A stretch of 64,000 bases of DNA from Devosia epidermidihirudinis (GTDB lineage: Bacteria > Pseudomonadota > Alphaproteobacteria > Rhizobiales > Devosiaceae). This document shows positions 23,065-32,441 of the stretch, piece after piece (the first letter of the stretch is position 1; the number at the start of each line of letters is the position of its first letter). The stretch covers positions 1-64,000 of the forward strand of contig NZ_LANJ01000001.1 in the NCBI RefSeq assembly GCF_000971295.1. Reading direction: 5' to 3'. Both the position numbers and the translations under genes were made by a program. The notes beneath the pieces were generated by a model. It was given only the letters and a program-made list of their open reading frames with translations, did no database searches and was not told the origin of the DNA.

Positions 23065-25323
23065 ATGAACGAACACGTCCACACCAAGCCAGTTTCCATC
23101 GATATTGAAGGCATGACCTGCGCCTCCTGCGTGTCGCGGGTCGAGCGGGCTCTGCTCAAGGTGCCATCGGTCACAGCGGCGTCGGTCAATCTGGCGACGG
23201 AACGCGCGACCGTGCATTTACATGATCACAGCGAGATGGCTGCCGTGCTCGGCGCCATCGAAAAAGCCGGTTACAAGGGCAGCAAGACGCCCGAAAGCCA
23301 CGACGCGCACGATCATTCGCACCATCACCACGATGAGGACGCAGCGATCCTGCGCCGCGACGTACTAATCGCGGGCATCCTCACGCTTCCCCTCTTCGTG
23401 CTCGAAATGGGCAGCCACCTTTATATGCCCATGCATATGTGGCTGATCAGCATCGTGCCGCAGCAGACGCTCTATATCGCCTATTTCATCCTCACCAGCA
23501 TCGTGCTGTTCGTGCCCGGCTGGCGCTTCTTCAAGATCGGCATTCCGGCCCTGCTGCGCGGCGCGCCAGAGATGAACTCGCTGGTCGCCCTCGGCGCGGG
23601 CGCGGCCTATCTCTATTCAGTCGTCGTCACCTTCGCCCCGCAGGTTCTGCCCGCCCAGACGCAATACGTCTATTATGAAGCGGCGGCGGTCATCGTCACG
23701 CTGATCCTGGTTGGCCGTTGGCTCGAAGCCCTTGCCAAGGGCCGCACTGGCGAAGCCATTCAGCGTCTCGTGCGCGAACAGGCCAAGACTGCCCGTGTGC
23801 AGCGCAATGGCGCTATTGTGGAAGTGGCCATCACCGAGGTTCGTGAGGGCGACATCATCGTCGTCCGCCCCGGCGAAAAGATCGCGGTCGATGGTGAAGT
23901 TGTCGAAGGCTCCAGCCACGTCAACGAGTCCATGATCTCGGGCGAGCCCCTCCCCGTCTCCAAGACCGTTGGCGCTACCGTCATCGGCGGCACCCTCAAC
24001 ACCTCGGGCAGCTTCAACTTTCGCGCCACCAAGGTGGGCGGCGACACCATGCTGGCGCAGATCATCCGCATGGTCGAAGAGGCCCAGGGCGGCAAACTGC
24101 CGATCCAGCAGGTCGTCGACAAGATCACCCTATGGTTCGTCCCTGCCGTGATTGCGCTGGCCATCCTGACCTTTGCCATCTGGACCATCTGGGGCCCAAC
24201 GCCCGCCTATGTCTTCGGTCTGGTCAATGCCGTTGCCGTGCTGATCATCGCCTGCCCATGTGCCATGGGCCTTGCCACGCCAACCTCGATCATGGTCGGC
24301 ACCGGCCGGGCTGCGGAGTTGGGCGTGCTGTTCCGCAAGAGCGAAGCACTGCAGCAGTTGCGCGACGCCAAGGTTGTGGCCTTCGACAAGACCGGCACCC
24401 TGACATCGGGCAAGCCTTCGCTGACCGATCTCATCCTCGATGATGATTTCGAGCACGATGACGTGCTGGCCCTCGTGGCCGCCGTCGAGGCCAAGTCGGA
24501 GCACCCGATAGCCGAAGCCATTGTTGCTGCTGCCGAAAAGGGCGGACTGAAGCTTGGCACCGTGACGGACTTTGAGTCAGTCGCCGGCAATGGCGTGCGG
24601 GCTCGGGTGGATGGACGGCTGGTGTCGATCGGCTCACAGCGTCATCTGTCGCACCTCGATTTCTCTGATTTCAACGCCGCCATCGACAAGCTCGCCGATG
24701 AGGGCAAGACCCCGGTCTTTGCCGCCATCGACGACAAGCTCGCCGCCGCCATCGTGGTTGCCGATACCATCAAGCCGACCAGCAAGGCCGTCATCGCCGC
24801 GCTGCACGCGATGGGGCTGAAGACAGCAATGATCTCAGGGGACAACAAGCGTACCGCCGCAGCGATTGCCCGTGAACTGGGGATCGATGAAGTCCGCGCC
24901 GAGGTGCTGCCGGCCGACAAGGTGGCCGCGCTTAAGTCGCTCCGTGCCCTCGGCAAGGTCGCCTATGTCGGCGACGGCATCAACGACGCTCCTGCCCTGG
25001 CTGAAGCCGATGTTGGCATCGCGGTGGGCACCGGCACCGATGCGGCCATCGAAAGCGCCGACGTCGTGTTGCTGGGTGGTGATCTCAAGGGCGTGCTCAA
25101 CGCCTTCACCATCAGCCGCGCCACGATGAAGAACATCTGGGAAAACCTGTTCTGGGCGTTTGGCTACAACGTCCTGCTGATCCCGGTGGCCGCTGGCGTG
25201 CTCTATCCTGCCTTCGGCATCCTGCTCTCGCCCATGATCGGGGCGGGCGCGATGGCCCTGTCGAGCGTCTTCGTCGTCGGCAATGCGCAGCGTCTGCGCG
25301 CAGTCAAAGGAGTGCAGCTGTGA
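23065..25323 (+). CDS. copA: Copper-exporting P1B-type ATPase CopA
   Basis: A 752-residue Cu(I) pump. A single N-terminal HMA domain carries GMTCASC (Cys19/Cys22), followed by a His-rich linker (HDHSHHHH). The core has the transport motif CPC (residues 396-398), the phosphorylation site DKTGTLT (Asp441), the HP nucleotide motif SEHPIAEA and [10 protein letters not shown]. The last two helices carry FGYN and MALSS, the P1B-1 (Cu+) signature. It is induced from a CueR promoter and overlaps cueR by 4 bases. Confidence 0.96.
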   Translation: MNEHVHTKPVSIDIEGMTCASCVSRVERALLKVPSVTAASVNLATERATVHLHDHSEMAAVLGAIEKAGYKGSKTPESHDAHDHSHHHHDEDAAILRRDVLIAGILTLPLFVLEMGSHLYMPMHMWLISIVPQQTLYIAYFILTSIVLFVPGWRFFKIGIPALLRGAPEMNSLVALGAGAAYLYSVVVTFAPQVLPAQTQYVYYEAAAVIVTLILVGRWLEALAKGRTGEAIQRLVREQAKTARVQRNGAIVEVAITEVREGDIIVVRPGEKIAVDGEVVEGSSHVNESMISGEPLPVSKTVGATVIGGTLNTSGSFNFRATKVGGDTMLAQIIRMVEEAQGGKLPIQQVVDKITLWFVPAVIALAILTFAIWTIWGPTPAYVFGLVNAVAVLIIACPCAMGLATPTSIMVGTGRAAELGVLFRKSEALQQLRDAKVVAFDKTGTLTSGKPSLTDLILDDDFEHDDVLALVAAVEAKSEHPIAEAIVAAAEKGGLKLGTVTDFESVAGNGVRARVDGRLVSIGSQRHLSHLDFSDFNAAIDKLADEGKTPVFAAIDDKLAAAIVVADTIKPTSKAVIAALHAMGLKTAMISGDNKRTAAAIARELGIDEVRAEVLPADKVAALKSLRALGKVAYVGDGINDAPALAEADVGIAVGTGTDAAIESADVVLLGGDLKGVLNAFTISRATMKNIWENLFWAFGYNVLLIPVAAGVLYPAFGILLSPMIGAGAMALSSVFVVGNAQRLRAVKGVQL

Positions 25324-25727
25324 ACATTGGTGAAGCCTCCAACGTCTCGGGCGTTTCGGCCAAGATGATCCGCTACTACGAATCCATCGGCCTGATCCGC
25401 CCGCCCCTGCGCACCGACAGCAACTACCGCGTTTACGGGGATGACGAGGTGCATGTGCTGCGCTTCGTCAAACGCGCCCGGACCCTGGGCTTCTCGGTGG
25501 AGGAAACCTCCACCCTCCTCGGGCTCTGGCAGGACAAGTCCCGCGCCAGCGCCGAGGTCAAGGATATCGCAACCGGACATATCACGGCCCTCGAAACCAA
25601 AATCGCCGAGCTGCAGGGCATGGTCAAAACCCTCAAGCACCTCGCCCATTGCTGCGGCGGCGACAACCGACCCGACTGCCCGATCCTTGATGATCTGGCT
25701 GGCGAACCCACACCGAAAGGACACTAA
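25320..25727 (+). CDS. cueR: Copper-responsive MerR-family activator CueR
   Basis: A 135-residue MerR regulator with a GTG start overlapping the copA stop (GTGA). The N-terminal winged helix reads [20 protein letters not shown] and GLI-PP, then a long dimerisation helix. The metal loop [14 protein letters not shown] gives the C-x7-C pair that binds Cu(I), with no Ser77-type divalent ligand visible. It is downstream of copA rather than divergent, so it is autoregulated through the copA promoter. Confidence 0.94.
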   Translation: MNIGEASNVSGVSAKMIRYYESIGLIRPPLRTDSNYRVYGDDEVHVLRFVKRARTLGFSVEETSTLLGLWQDKSRASAEVKDIATGHITALETKIAELQGMVKTLKHLAHCCGGDNRPDCPILDDLAGEPTPKGH

Positions 25728-25729
25728 AA

Positions 25730-25930
25730 ATGAGCGACAAGACCACCTTCACCGTCAATGACATGACCTGCGGCCACTGCGTCGGCACCGTGCGAAAGGC
25801 GCTCGAAGAAGCCTTGCCTGGCGCCGAAATCTCGGTCGACCTGGCAAGCCACAAGGTTAGCTTCACGGGCGACCGTTCGGTGGGTGAAGAAGCCATCAAG
25901 GAAGCCGGCTACACGCCAGAAGCGGCGTAA
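25730..25930 (+). CDS. copZ: Copper chaperone CopZ (HMA domain)
   Basis: A 66-residue single HMA-domain protein with the MTCGHC metal-binding loop (Cys14 and Cys17), which passes Cu(I) to CopA. It starts 2 bases after cueR. Size and motif are exactly those of CopZ/Atx1-like chaperones. Confidence 0.93.
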   Translation: MSDKTTFTVNDMTCGHCVGTVRKALEEALPGAEISVDLASHKVSFTGDRSVGEEAIKEAGYTPEAA

Positions 25931-26053
25931 GGATACCCCCTCCCAACCTCCCCCTGAAAGGGGGAGGAGCTAGCTTTGTGATTGCCTTCGATCCCGCCAA
26001 ATACTCTGCCCGGATTCCTCCCCCTTTTCAGGGGGAGGCTAGGTTGGGGTACT
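25931..26053. repeat. Family E twin palindrome cassette
   Basis: GGATACCCCCTCCCAACCTC plus CCCCTGAAAGGGGGAGGAGC on the left, and the inverse GGATTCCTCCCCCTTTTCAG plus GGGGAGGCTAGGTTGGGGTACTC on the right. It starts directly at the copZ stop and ends 13 bases before the DUF1428 stop, filling the gap between convergent genes. Its organisation is the same as 12040-12163, with an unrelated central spacer. Confidence 0.82.
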
Positions 26054-26066
26054 CTCCCCCTTCCCC

Positions 26067-26780
26067 TCACACATCCAGCAACGGCGTAAACCCACCAAAC
26101 ACCCGACGATGCTCATCGCCCGGCGAGTTATCCTCCATCATGCGCGGGTCGTTCATCACCTTTTCCCAGGCCGCATCGCGTGCGGCCTTAGATGGCCACT
26201 CCAGAAACGAGAATACCACCGTTTCATCGGCCGTCGCGTTCACCGCCTTCTTGAAATCGGTCAACGTGCCATCGGGCACATTATCACCCCACGCATCGAC
26301 GAACCGCAGCGCGCCCAATTCCTCGAAAATGACGGCCTGCCGCTTCAATTGGGCGAGATAATCGTCCTTTCGGGCGGTCTTGACCGGCAGCAGGGAGCCG
26401 TCGAAATATCCCGTCTTTCCACCAGCACCATGATCGTATAGCGCCTCGAAGCCGCCATAGATCATACGCGCACCGTCGAACGGCATCGTGCTACCCATCT
26501 CCGCCATACGCGGATCGTCCATCATCCTGGCGCTGGCCGCATCAGCAACCGCTCTGCTGGGGAATTCCTGCCAGGAAAAGACGATGACTTCGTCCGGCTT
26601 GGCCTGCACGGCGCGACGGAAGTCGGTCACCTCGCCGCCCATGACGTCATCCTCCCAGGCATCTACCAGCCTGGTCGCACCGAAGGACTTGAACATCTCC
26701 ACCGAGGCGCTGCCGAAATCCTTGTAGGCCTGCTTGTTGGCGGTCGGAACCGCCGCTACGAAACCAGCAAAATATGTCAT
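26067..26780 (-). CDS. Tandem DUF1428 protein (YbaA-like, duplicated)
   Basis: A 237-residue protein made of two DUF1428 modules of about 118 residues. Both carry the same landmarks: F-x-S-F/LG-A-T/L-R-V-D-W-D-x-V near residues 30-45 and 150-165, TDFRRAVQAKPDEVIVFSW against TDFKKAVNATADETVVFSF, then a DDPRM/NDPRM element (both copies), and YGGF/FGGF. Homologues such as E. coli YbaA hold one module, so this is an internal duplication and fusion. AGGGAG precedes the ATG at 26780; a longer frame to 26855 lacks support. Function is unknown; the fold is a dimeric alpha-beta barrel, and fusion would make a single-chain dimer. Confidence 0.85.
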   Translation of the reverse strand: MTYFAGFVAAVPTANKQAYKDFGSASVEMFKSFGATRLVDAWEDDVMGGEVTDFRRAVQAKPDEVIVFSWQEFPSRAVADAASARMMDDPRMAEMGSTMPFDGARMIYGGFEALYDHGAGGKTGYFDGSLLPVKTARKDDYLAQLKRQAVIFEELGALRFVDAWGDNVPDGTLTDFKKAVNATADETVVFSFLEWPSKAARDAAWEKVMNDPRMMEDNSPGDEHRRVFGGFTPLLDV

Positions 26781-26896
26781 GACAGTCTCCCTTGTTTCGT
26801 CCGTGACCGAACCAGCCCGGCCCCGGAAGAGCTCCAGACGGAAGCCTGACAGCAAAACACGTCAGCCGAAAGGCGGCGCGATACGAAGCTGGAAAC

Positions 26897-26925
26897 AAAA
26901 AAGGGGCGCCCGGAGGGCGCCCCTT
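26897..26925 (-). terminator. Rho-independent terminator of the sugar ABC operon
   Basis: On the minus strand an 11-base stem AAGGGGCGCCC/GGGCGCCCCTT with a 3-base loop is followed by TTTT and TGTTTCC. It lies 20 bases after the stop of the binding-protein gene. Confidence 0.9.
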
Positions 26926-26945
26926 CGAACTCGTTGATCAGCCGA

Positions 26946-27896
26946 TCAGAATGGGCTGTCTGCGTCGAGGAAACGAGCAGCGTTGTCCTTGGTGATCAGG
27001 GTCGAGTCGAGGATGTAGCGACCAGAAACCTGAACATTGCTGACGAGGTGAGCAGTGGTCAGCTCGATCGCGGTTGCGATCATGGCTGGGCTGTAGCTCA
27101 CATCCACTGGGGTCAGCTTGTCGCCGGCAGCAACGCGCTGCAGGATCTGCTGCATGCCAGCGCCACCAACCACGAACATGTCATTCTCACGACCAGCCTG
27201 ACGGATGGCTTCGATGGCGCCGAGGGAGATGTCGTCGTCCTGGGTCCACACGCCCTTGATGTCTGGGAAGCGGGTCAGGAAGTCCTGCATCACCTTGAAG
27301 CCGTCATCGCGGTTCCAGTTGGCGAATTCGTGAGCGAGCACGTTGAGCTTGGTGCCTTCGATGCCGCCCATGAAGCCGTCAAAACGCTGCTGGTCGATCG
27401 GGATCGGCAGGCCGCGCAGGATGACGATGTTGCCGCCTTCTGGCAGAACTTCCTTGAAGTAAGCGGCAGCGTTGGCGCCCAGACCTGGGTTGTCACCAGC
27501 GACGTAAAGGTTTTCGACGCCGTTGATCGAGAGCTGACGATCAACCACGGTGACGAACTTGCCGCCGTCTTTGACCTGCTTGATAGCCGAAGTCATCGCG
27601 TCTGGATCGCCTGGCAGAATGACCAGTGCGTCGATGTTGCGGGTCGCAACCATGTCTTCGATGTCAGCGATCTGCTTTGGCGAATCTGGTGCCGAAGCGA
27701 ATACGAAGTCGACATTTGGATAGGTGGTGCTGAGGCGATCGATAGCCTGCTGGGCGAAGTAGTTCACGCCACCAGTCCAACCATGGGTAGCAGCCGGAAC
27801 CGACACACCGATGGTGACCTTGTCCTGCGCCACAGCGGCGCCACCCAGGCTGCCCGCGATCACTGCCGCGGCCAGGATAGATTTAGTCAGCTTCAT
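26946..27896 (-). CDS. Sugar ABC transporter periplasmic binding protein
   Basis: About 316 residues, of the Peripla_BP_4 family. A Sec signal peptide (residues 1-23, ending GGAAVAQ) is followed by KVTIGVSVPAATHGWTGG, the ligand-gripping first loop. The ATG at 27896 is the one that puts the signal peptide at the N terminus; an upstream extension is not credible. It is last of an ATPase-permease-binding-protein operon, controlled by a divergent LacI regulator. The substrate is a pentose, hexose or polyol that cannot be named from sequence. Confidence 0.9.
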   Translation of the reverse strand: MKLTKSILAAAVIAGSLGGAAVAQDKVTIGVSVPAATHGWTGGVNYFAQQAIDRLSTTYPNVDFVFASAPDSPKQIADIEDMVATRNIDALVILPGDPDAMTSAIKQVKDGGKFVTVVDRQLSINGVENLYVAGDNPGLGANAAAYFKEVLPEGGNIVILRGLPIPIDQQRFDGFMGGIEGTKLNVLAHEFANWNRDDGFKVMQDFLTRFPDIKGVWTQDDDISLGAIEAIRQAGRENDMFVVGGAGMQQILQRVAAGDKLTPVDVSYSPAMIATAIELTTAHLVSNVQVSGRYILDSTLITKDNAARFLDADSPF

Positions 27897-27945
27897 TGTA
27901 GTCCTCCCTAAGTGCCCGTTTTGGGCGATGTAAACTCGTGGATAC

Positions 27946-28950
27946 CTAGCCGTTGCGACGACCCCGTTGCAGCAGCACGGCAAGGATGATGATGACGCCC
28001 TGGAATGCCCCGTTGAGATACGGGCTGATCAGGCTCTGAAGATTGAGAATGTTGCCGATGAGACCGAGGATCACGACGCCCACAACGGTGCCCCAAACCC
28101 GGCCGTGGCCGCCCTTGAGCATCGTGCCACCGATGATCACGCCAGCGATGGCTTCCAGTTCCCACAGCACGCCCGTCGTGCTCGATGCCGAGCCAAGACG
28201 CGGCACATAAAGCAGCACGGCAACACCAACCAGCACGCCCTGCAGGATGTAGGTCAGCAGGCGGACGTTATCGACGTTGATCGAGGAATAGCGGGCAACC
28301 TGCTCATTGGAGCCGATGGCGGCACAATGGCGACCAAACGTGGTGCGGCGCATGACAATTTCACCAGCAATCGCGACAACGGCGAAGACGATGATCGGAT
28401 AGGGAACGCCCAGCAGGCCATCGTAGTAGACCGGACGATAGACGTCGGCGACTTGGAAATTCAGCGACAGCGTTCCACCATTGGCGAGGAACGTCACCAG
28501 CGAGCGGAAGATGCCCATGGTGCCGAGCGTCACGATGAACGCTTCGATGCGCCCACGCGTAATCATCATGCCGTTAAAAACGCCCGCCACGCCGCCCAGC
28601 AGGATACCCGCGAGCATGCCAGCAAGAACCACGCTCCAGCCAATGCCCAGCGAAGGGATCAGCCAGTTCATGACCATGATCATAACGCCGGCAATCACGG
28701 CGGCCATCGAGCCGACGGACAGGTCCAGTCCACCGGCCGTGATGACGAATGTCGCGCCAATGGCGATGATGCCGATGAACGACGAACGCGCCAGAACGTT
28801 GGTCAGGTTATTGTAGGTAAAGAAATTCTCGTTGAGCGTAATGCCCAGCAGAACCAGAAGCGCCAGCGCCAGCAAAGGGCCTGCAGTTTTCAGGTCGATG
28901 CGAAAGCCACGCGCGGGTTTCCCTGCGGTCTCAGGCGCTGATGCGGTCAT
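27946..28950 (-). CDS. Sugar ABC transporter permease (RbsC family)
   Basis: About 334 residues, hydrophobic, of the BPD_transp_2 family with ITAGGLDLSVGSMAAV near residue 70, GVFNGMMITRGRIEAFIVTLG near 125-145 and GGTMLKGGHGRVWGTVVGV near 275. It overlaps the ATPase gene by about 20 bases; an in-frame GTG 9 bases further upstream is an alternative start. It works with the preceding ATPase and following binding protein. Confidence 0.9.
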   Translation of the reverse strand: MTASAPETAGKPARGFRIDLKTAGPLLALALLVLLGITLNENFFTYNNLTNVLARSSFIGIIAIGATFVITAGGLDLSVGSMAAVIAGVMIMVMNWLIPSLGIGWSVVLAGMLAGILLGGVAGVFNGMMITRGRIEAFIVTLGTMGIFRSLVTFLANGGTLSLNFQVADVYRPVYYDGLLGVPYPIIVFAVVAIAGEIVMRRTTFGRHCAAIGSNEQVARYSSINVDNVRLLTYILQGVLVGVAVLLYVPRLGSASSTTGVLWELEAIAGVIIGGTMLKGGHGRVWGTVVGVVILGLIGNILNLQSLISPYLNGAFQGVIIILAVLLQRGRRNG

Positions 28951-30472
28951 TATGTCCACTCTGTTTAATGCCAGCGGCGTACCGCATGATTTCTCCCTCG
29001 GTGATCTCAGCGCCTTCCAGAACGCCGGCCAACCGCCCCTCGCGCATCACCACCACGCGGTGGCTTAGCCCGATCACTTCCTGCATCTCCGAGGAGATGA
29101 CGATGATCGATTTTCCCTCTGCGGCCAGCGCCGCAATGATGTGATAAATTTGCTGCTTGGTGCCCACATCGATGCCGCGCGTCGGCTCATCCATGATGAT
29201 GATGTCCGGCTCGGTCTCCATGGTCTTGCCCAGCATCAGCTTCTGCTGATTGCCGCCCGACAGACGGCCAACGGCCACCGTTGCATCACGCGCCCGGATA
29301 TCGAAGCGGCGCACGGCACGTTCCAGCGCCTTCTCCTCGCTGCTCGGATCAAGGAAGCCACCCTTGAGGTGTTTCTTGAGCGTCAGCAGCGTCAGATTTG
29401 GGCGCAGGCCCATATTGAGCAGCAGCCCCTTACCCTTACGGTCCTTGGTCATATAGGCCAGGCCTGCATCGACCGACTGAGCAACCTGGGTGAAGTTGGC
29501 GGGCTGCCCCTCAACTTCAATCGCGCCCGAGTCACGATGCGACAGACCAACAATGGCTTCGGCGACCGCCGTGCGGCCTGAGCCGATCAGGCCGGCAAAG
29601 CCGAGTATCTCGCCCTTGCGCAGATCGAACGACACATCCTTGACGCCCTTGGCGACCAGATTGTGTACCGACAGCACCAAAGGCGCGTCGACATCTGGCT
29701 CGTGCTTGGGCGGATAAAGATTGGAAAGCTCGCGGCCCACCATCATCTGGGCGATCGAGTCTGGGGTCAGCGCTTCCGTGCCTACCGTTGCGATCAGCTG
29801 GCCATCACGCAGCACGGTGACGCGGCGGGCCAGTTCCATGATTTCGTCGAGCTTGTGGGAGATGAAAATCACCGCCACGCCGCGTGCCGTCAGGCGGCGG
29901 ATTTGTTCGAACAAGGTCTGGGTTTCGCCTACAGACAGCACTGCCGTTGGCTCATCCATGACGAGCACACGCGCGTCGCGGCTGATGGCCTTGGCGATTT
30001 CCACCATCTGCTTGTCGGCCACGGACAGCGTGTTGATGCGCGCATCCGGATCGACATTGACGTGCAGGGTCTGCATCACCTCGGCGGCCCGGCGGCGCAT
30101 CTCGGCGACGTCGAGAAAACCGAACTTCTTGAGCTCGCGACCAAGGAAGATGGAGTCGGCGACCGTCAGGTGCTCAGCCAGGTTGAGTTCCTGGTGGATC
30201 AGCACGATGCCCATGGCCTCTGCCCCGCCATTGGGCGGAAGCGTGACGACCTTGCCATCATAGCTGATGCTGCCAGAGGTCGGCTGTTCGAAGCCGGACA
30301 AAATCTTGATGAGGGTCGATTTGCCCGCGCCGTTTTCGCCAATGATGGCGTGCACTTCGCCGGGCTTGATATCAAAATCAATGCTGAACAAGACCGGGAT
30401 TTCGCCGAACGACTTGCTGATCCTGCTCGCAGACAGAATGGCGGACGCAGACGTGCCTTCGGCGCTGGACAT
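28931..30472 (-). CDS. Sugar ABC transporter ATP-binding protein (RbsA family)
   Basis: About 513 residues with two ABC domains. The first has Walker A GENGAGKSTL near residue 43 and LVMDEPTAVL. The second has the degenerate P-loop GLIGSGRTAV, signature LSGGNQQKLMLGK and IIMDEPTRGID. The start at 30472 is set by GGAGGGG 8 bases upstream; a longer frame would run through the operators at 30533-30567. First gene of the operon. It couples ATP hydrolysis to sugar import at the inner membrane. Confidence 0.91.
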   Translation of the reverse strand: MSSAEGTSASAILSASRISKSFGEIPVLFSIDFDIKPGEVHAIIGENGAGKSTLIKILSGFEQPTSGSISYDGKVVTLPPNGGAEAMGIVLIHQELNLAEHLTVADSIFLGRELKKFGFLDVAEMRRRAAEVMQTLHVNVDPDARINTLSVADKQMVEIAKAISRDARVLVMDEPTAVLSVGETQTLFEQIRRLTARGVAVIFISHKLDEIMELARRVTVLRDGQLIATVGTEALTPDSIAQMMVGRELSNLYPPKHEPDVDAPLVLSVHNLVAKGVKDVSFDLRKGEILGFAGLIGSGRTAVAEAIVGLSHRDSGAIEVEGQPANFTQVAQSVDAGLAYMTKDRKGKGLLLNMGLRPNLTLLTLKKHLKGGFLDPSSEEKALERAVRRFDIRARDATVAVGRLSGGNQQKLMLGKTMETEPDIIIMDEPTRGIDVGTKQQIYHIIAALAAEGKSIIVISSEMQEVIGLSHRVVVMREGRLAGVLEGAEITEGEIMRYAAGIKQSGHNDRISA

Positions 30473-30532
30473 GTTCGAAACCCCTCCACGGACGCGCCGG
30501 GTTGACCCGATCTCCTCGTCCATGTTTGATGA

Positions 30533-30567
30533 TGTAAAGGTTTTCATGAATGATGTAAAGGTTTACA
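30533..30567. promoter_or_regulatory. Tandem LacI-type operators
   Basis: Two copies of a dyad: TGTAAAGGTTTTCA (30533-30546) and TGTAAAGGTTTACA (30554-30567). The second is symmetric except for its central GG. They lie within a 15-base direct repeat ATGATGTAAAGGTTT with a 21-base period, two turns of the helix, so both face the same side. They sit between the ABC operon and its divergent LacI gene. Confidence 0.8.
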
Positions 30568-30668
30568 CAAATGGAAAAGCGTATAAGCCTATCGAGAATG
30601 TGTGGCGCTGCCCGCGCCATCTGTTAAAGGCAGCGAGAGCGGACGCCATTGGGCGTGCGGGGCACCAA

Positions 30669-31694
30669 TTGCAGCACCACAAATTGGCCACTATCGAGGA
30701 CGTTGCGGCGATAGCCGGCGTGTCCATCGCCACGGTCAGTCGAGCCATCAACGAACCGACCAAGGTTGCCGACGAAACCCGTCGCCGCGTGACCGAAGCT
30801 ATTGCGCGCACTGGTTACACAACCAACGCCATGGCCCGTTCGCTGCGCATGCGGCGCTCCAACATGATTCTGATTCTGGCGCCTGACGTGGGCGATCCGA
30901 ACTTTTCCAACATCCTTGTCGGGCTCGAAACCGAAGCCAGCAAACGCGGCTACGGCGTGCTGATCGGCAATACGCAGAACGACGCTACGCGCGAGACAGA
31001 CTATCTCCGCTTCATCAGTTCAAACCAGGCCGATGGGCTGATCCTCTTTACCGGCCACCTGCCTTATGGCTTTGGCCAAGAAGGTGCCGAGGCCCGCCTG
31101 CCCCCAATGGTGGCGGTCAATGAACCCGTATCGAACAGTGATGTGCCGTTTGTTGGTGTCGACAACTTCGAAGGCTCGCGCGTCGCGACCGAACACCTGA
31201 TTTCGCAGGGCCATCGTCGCATCGCCTTTATCGGTCATTCGACCAGCAAGGCCGTCAACATATTGCGCGAGAAAGGCTATCGCGCAGCGCTTGAAGGCCA
31301 CGGCATTACCGTCGACCCTCGTCTGATTCTTGATGGTGATGGCACAACTGAAAGCGGCCGCGCCGCCACCGAGCATATGTTCGTGCGCGACGTGCTGCCG
31401 ACAGCATTCTTTTGTGTCAACGACGCCACCGCGCTGGGCGTGATCATCTCGCTCAACGCGCGCCGCTATGACCTGCCGCGCGAATTTTCGGTGATGGGAT
31501 TCGACGATATTTCGTTCGCCAGCTTCGTTACGCCCTCACTGACAACGATGAAACAGCCGCGCCTCAAGATCGGCGAAGAGGCGATGGACTTGCTGCTAGC
31601 CCTGCTGGCAGGCGAAAAGCCCAAGCAGAACGAAGTCCTGCTCAGGGCCGAGCTGATCGTGCGCAATTCGGTGGCGCGCGCTTCGCGGGACTAA
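30669..31694 (+). CDS. LacI-family repressor of the sugar ABC operon
   Basis: About 341 residues. The helix-turn-helix and hinge read LATIEDVAAIAGVSIATVSR, AINEPTKVADETRRRV and ARSLRMRRSNMI, then a Peripla_BP_3 sensor domain with FCVNDATALG and VMGFDDISFASF. The start is uncertain: a TTG at 30669 has a GCGGGG element 6 bases upstream, a TTG at 30684 would give the canonical N terminus, and a GTG lies at 30600. It is divergent from the ABC operon, with tandem operators between. It ends in a 4-base overlap with the convergent DUF305 gene. Confidence 0.88.
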   Translation: MQHHKLATIEDVAAIAGVSIATVSRAINEPTKVADETRRRVTEAIARTGYTTNAMARSLRMRRSNMILILAPDVGDPNFSNILVGLETEASKRGYGVLIGNTQNDATRETDYLRFISSNQADGLILFTGHLPYGFGQEGAEARLPPMVAVNEPVSNSDVPFVGVDNFEGSRVATEHLISQGHRRIAFIGHSTSKAVNILREKGYRAALEGHGITVDPRLILDGDGTTESGRAATEHMFVRDVLPTAFFCVNDATALGVIISLNARRYDLPREFSVMGFDDISFASFVTPSLTTMKQPRLKIGEEAMDLLLALLAGEKPKQNEVLLRAELIVRNSVARASRD

Positions 31695-32041
31695 TAGCCT
31701 TTAGAGGCCAACCACTTTTCCATCCACTCGATCTCGGCGTCCTGCGCCGCGATCACCGCTTCAGCCAGCGCCTTGACCTCTGGGTCCGTGCCATATTTCA
31801 GCACGATCTTGGCCATTTCGACCGCGCCCTGATGGTGCGGGATCATGCTGCGGATGAAATCCACATCAGCATCCCCGGTCAGCTCCACTGCCATGTCGGC
31901 ATGCATCGCGGCGTTCGCAGCCTCGTAAGCTGCGGCGGCTTCCGATGGGGCAGTTGCGGCACCGTGCCCGGAATGGTCTTGAGCCATAGACGGCGCGGCA
32001 AGGGCCAGGGTGACGGCCAGTGCGATGATAGCAGATTTCAT
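31691..32041 (-). CDS. Exported DUF305 protein (CopM-like)
   Basis: A 116-residue protein with a Sec signal peptide (residues 1-20, ending PSMAQ) and an HSGHG metal-like motif just after cleavage. The DUF305 core is DVDFIRSMIPHHQGAVEMAK (residues 59-78) with the HHxGA-M signature, and a second helix EIEWMEKWLASKGY. Some relatives bind copper in the periplasm. A degenerate CueR-type box upstream supports a copper role, as inference. AGGAG is 8 bases before the ATG. Confidence 0.88.
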   Translation of the reverse strand: MKSAIIALAVTLALAAPSMAQDHSGHGAATAPSEAAAAYEAANAAMHADMAVELTGDADVDFIRSMIPHHQGAVEMAKIVLKYGTDPEVKALAEAVIAAQDAEIEWMEKWLASKGY

Positions 32042-32075
32042 AAATGACGCTCCTCGTGTTTGAGCGACAGCTTTG

Positions 32076-32100
32076 CGGCTTTCCCCAATGGGAAGGTCAA
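32076..32100 (-). promoter_or_regulatory. Possible degenerate CueR box upstream of the DUF305 gene
   Basis: On the minus strand TTGACCTTCCCAT is identical over 13 bases to the start of the copA promoter. The second half-site reads GGGGAAAGC rather than GGAAGGT, and no good -10 is seen at 19 bases. It could be a weak or decayed CueR site. Confidence 0.35.
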
Positions 32101-32139
32101 GCGATTGACCCCACGGGCGCGAATTTGTTACTTAACCCC

Positions 32140-32427
32140 ATGCTTAACCAACCGACCATCGATCAATTATTTCAGGTGCTCGCCGACCCAACCCGGCGCG
32201 CCATGATCGAGCGTTTGAGCCTCGCCCCCGCCTCTGTGAGCGAGCTGGCAAAGCCCTTAGACATGTCCTTGCCCGCCGTGGTGCAGCATTTGGCAGCGCT
32301 GGAGGCAAGCGGCCTCGTCCGCTCGGAGAAGCTTGGCCGCGTCCGCACCTGCACCCTTCAGCCCGAGGCCCTTGAAGGCGTCGAGCACTGGATCAAAGCG
32401 CGCCGCTTGTCAGCGTCTCAGCGTTGA
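32140..32427 (+). CDS. ArsR-family regulator at head of cob operon
   Basis: A 95-residue winged-helix protein. LFQVLADPTRRAMIERLSLA begins the ArsR fold; recognition helix MSLPAVVQHLAALEASGLVR; wing SEKLGRVRTCTL. No ELCVC-type metal cysteines are present, so it is not an obvious metal sensor; it resembles the SdpR/YgaV-like subgroup. The ATG at 32140 has no clear Shine-Dalgarno; a longer frame from 32044 would overlap the upstream promoter. cobF begins 15 bases after it. Confidence 0.85.
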   Translation: MLNQPTIDQLFQVLADPTRRAMIERLSLAPASVSELAKPLDMSLPAVVQHLAALEASGLVRSEKLGRVRTCTLQPEALEGVEHWIKARRLSASQR

Positions 32428-32441
32428 GGCAAGGAACGGGC

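Noticed and set aside
32042..32139. Cobalamin riboswitch before the cob operon
   Set aside because: Only 98 bases separate the divergent starts, too short for a B12 riboswitch of about 200 bases, and no conserved B12-box core was seen.
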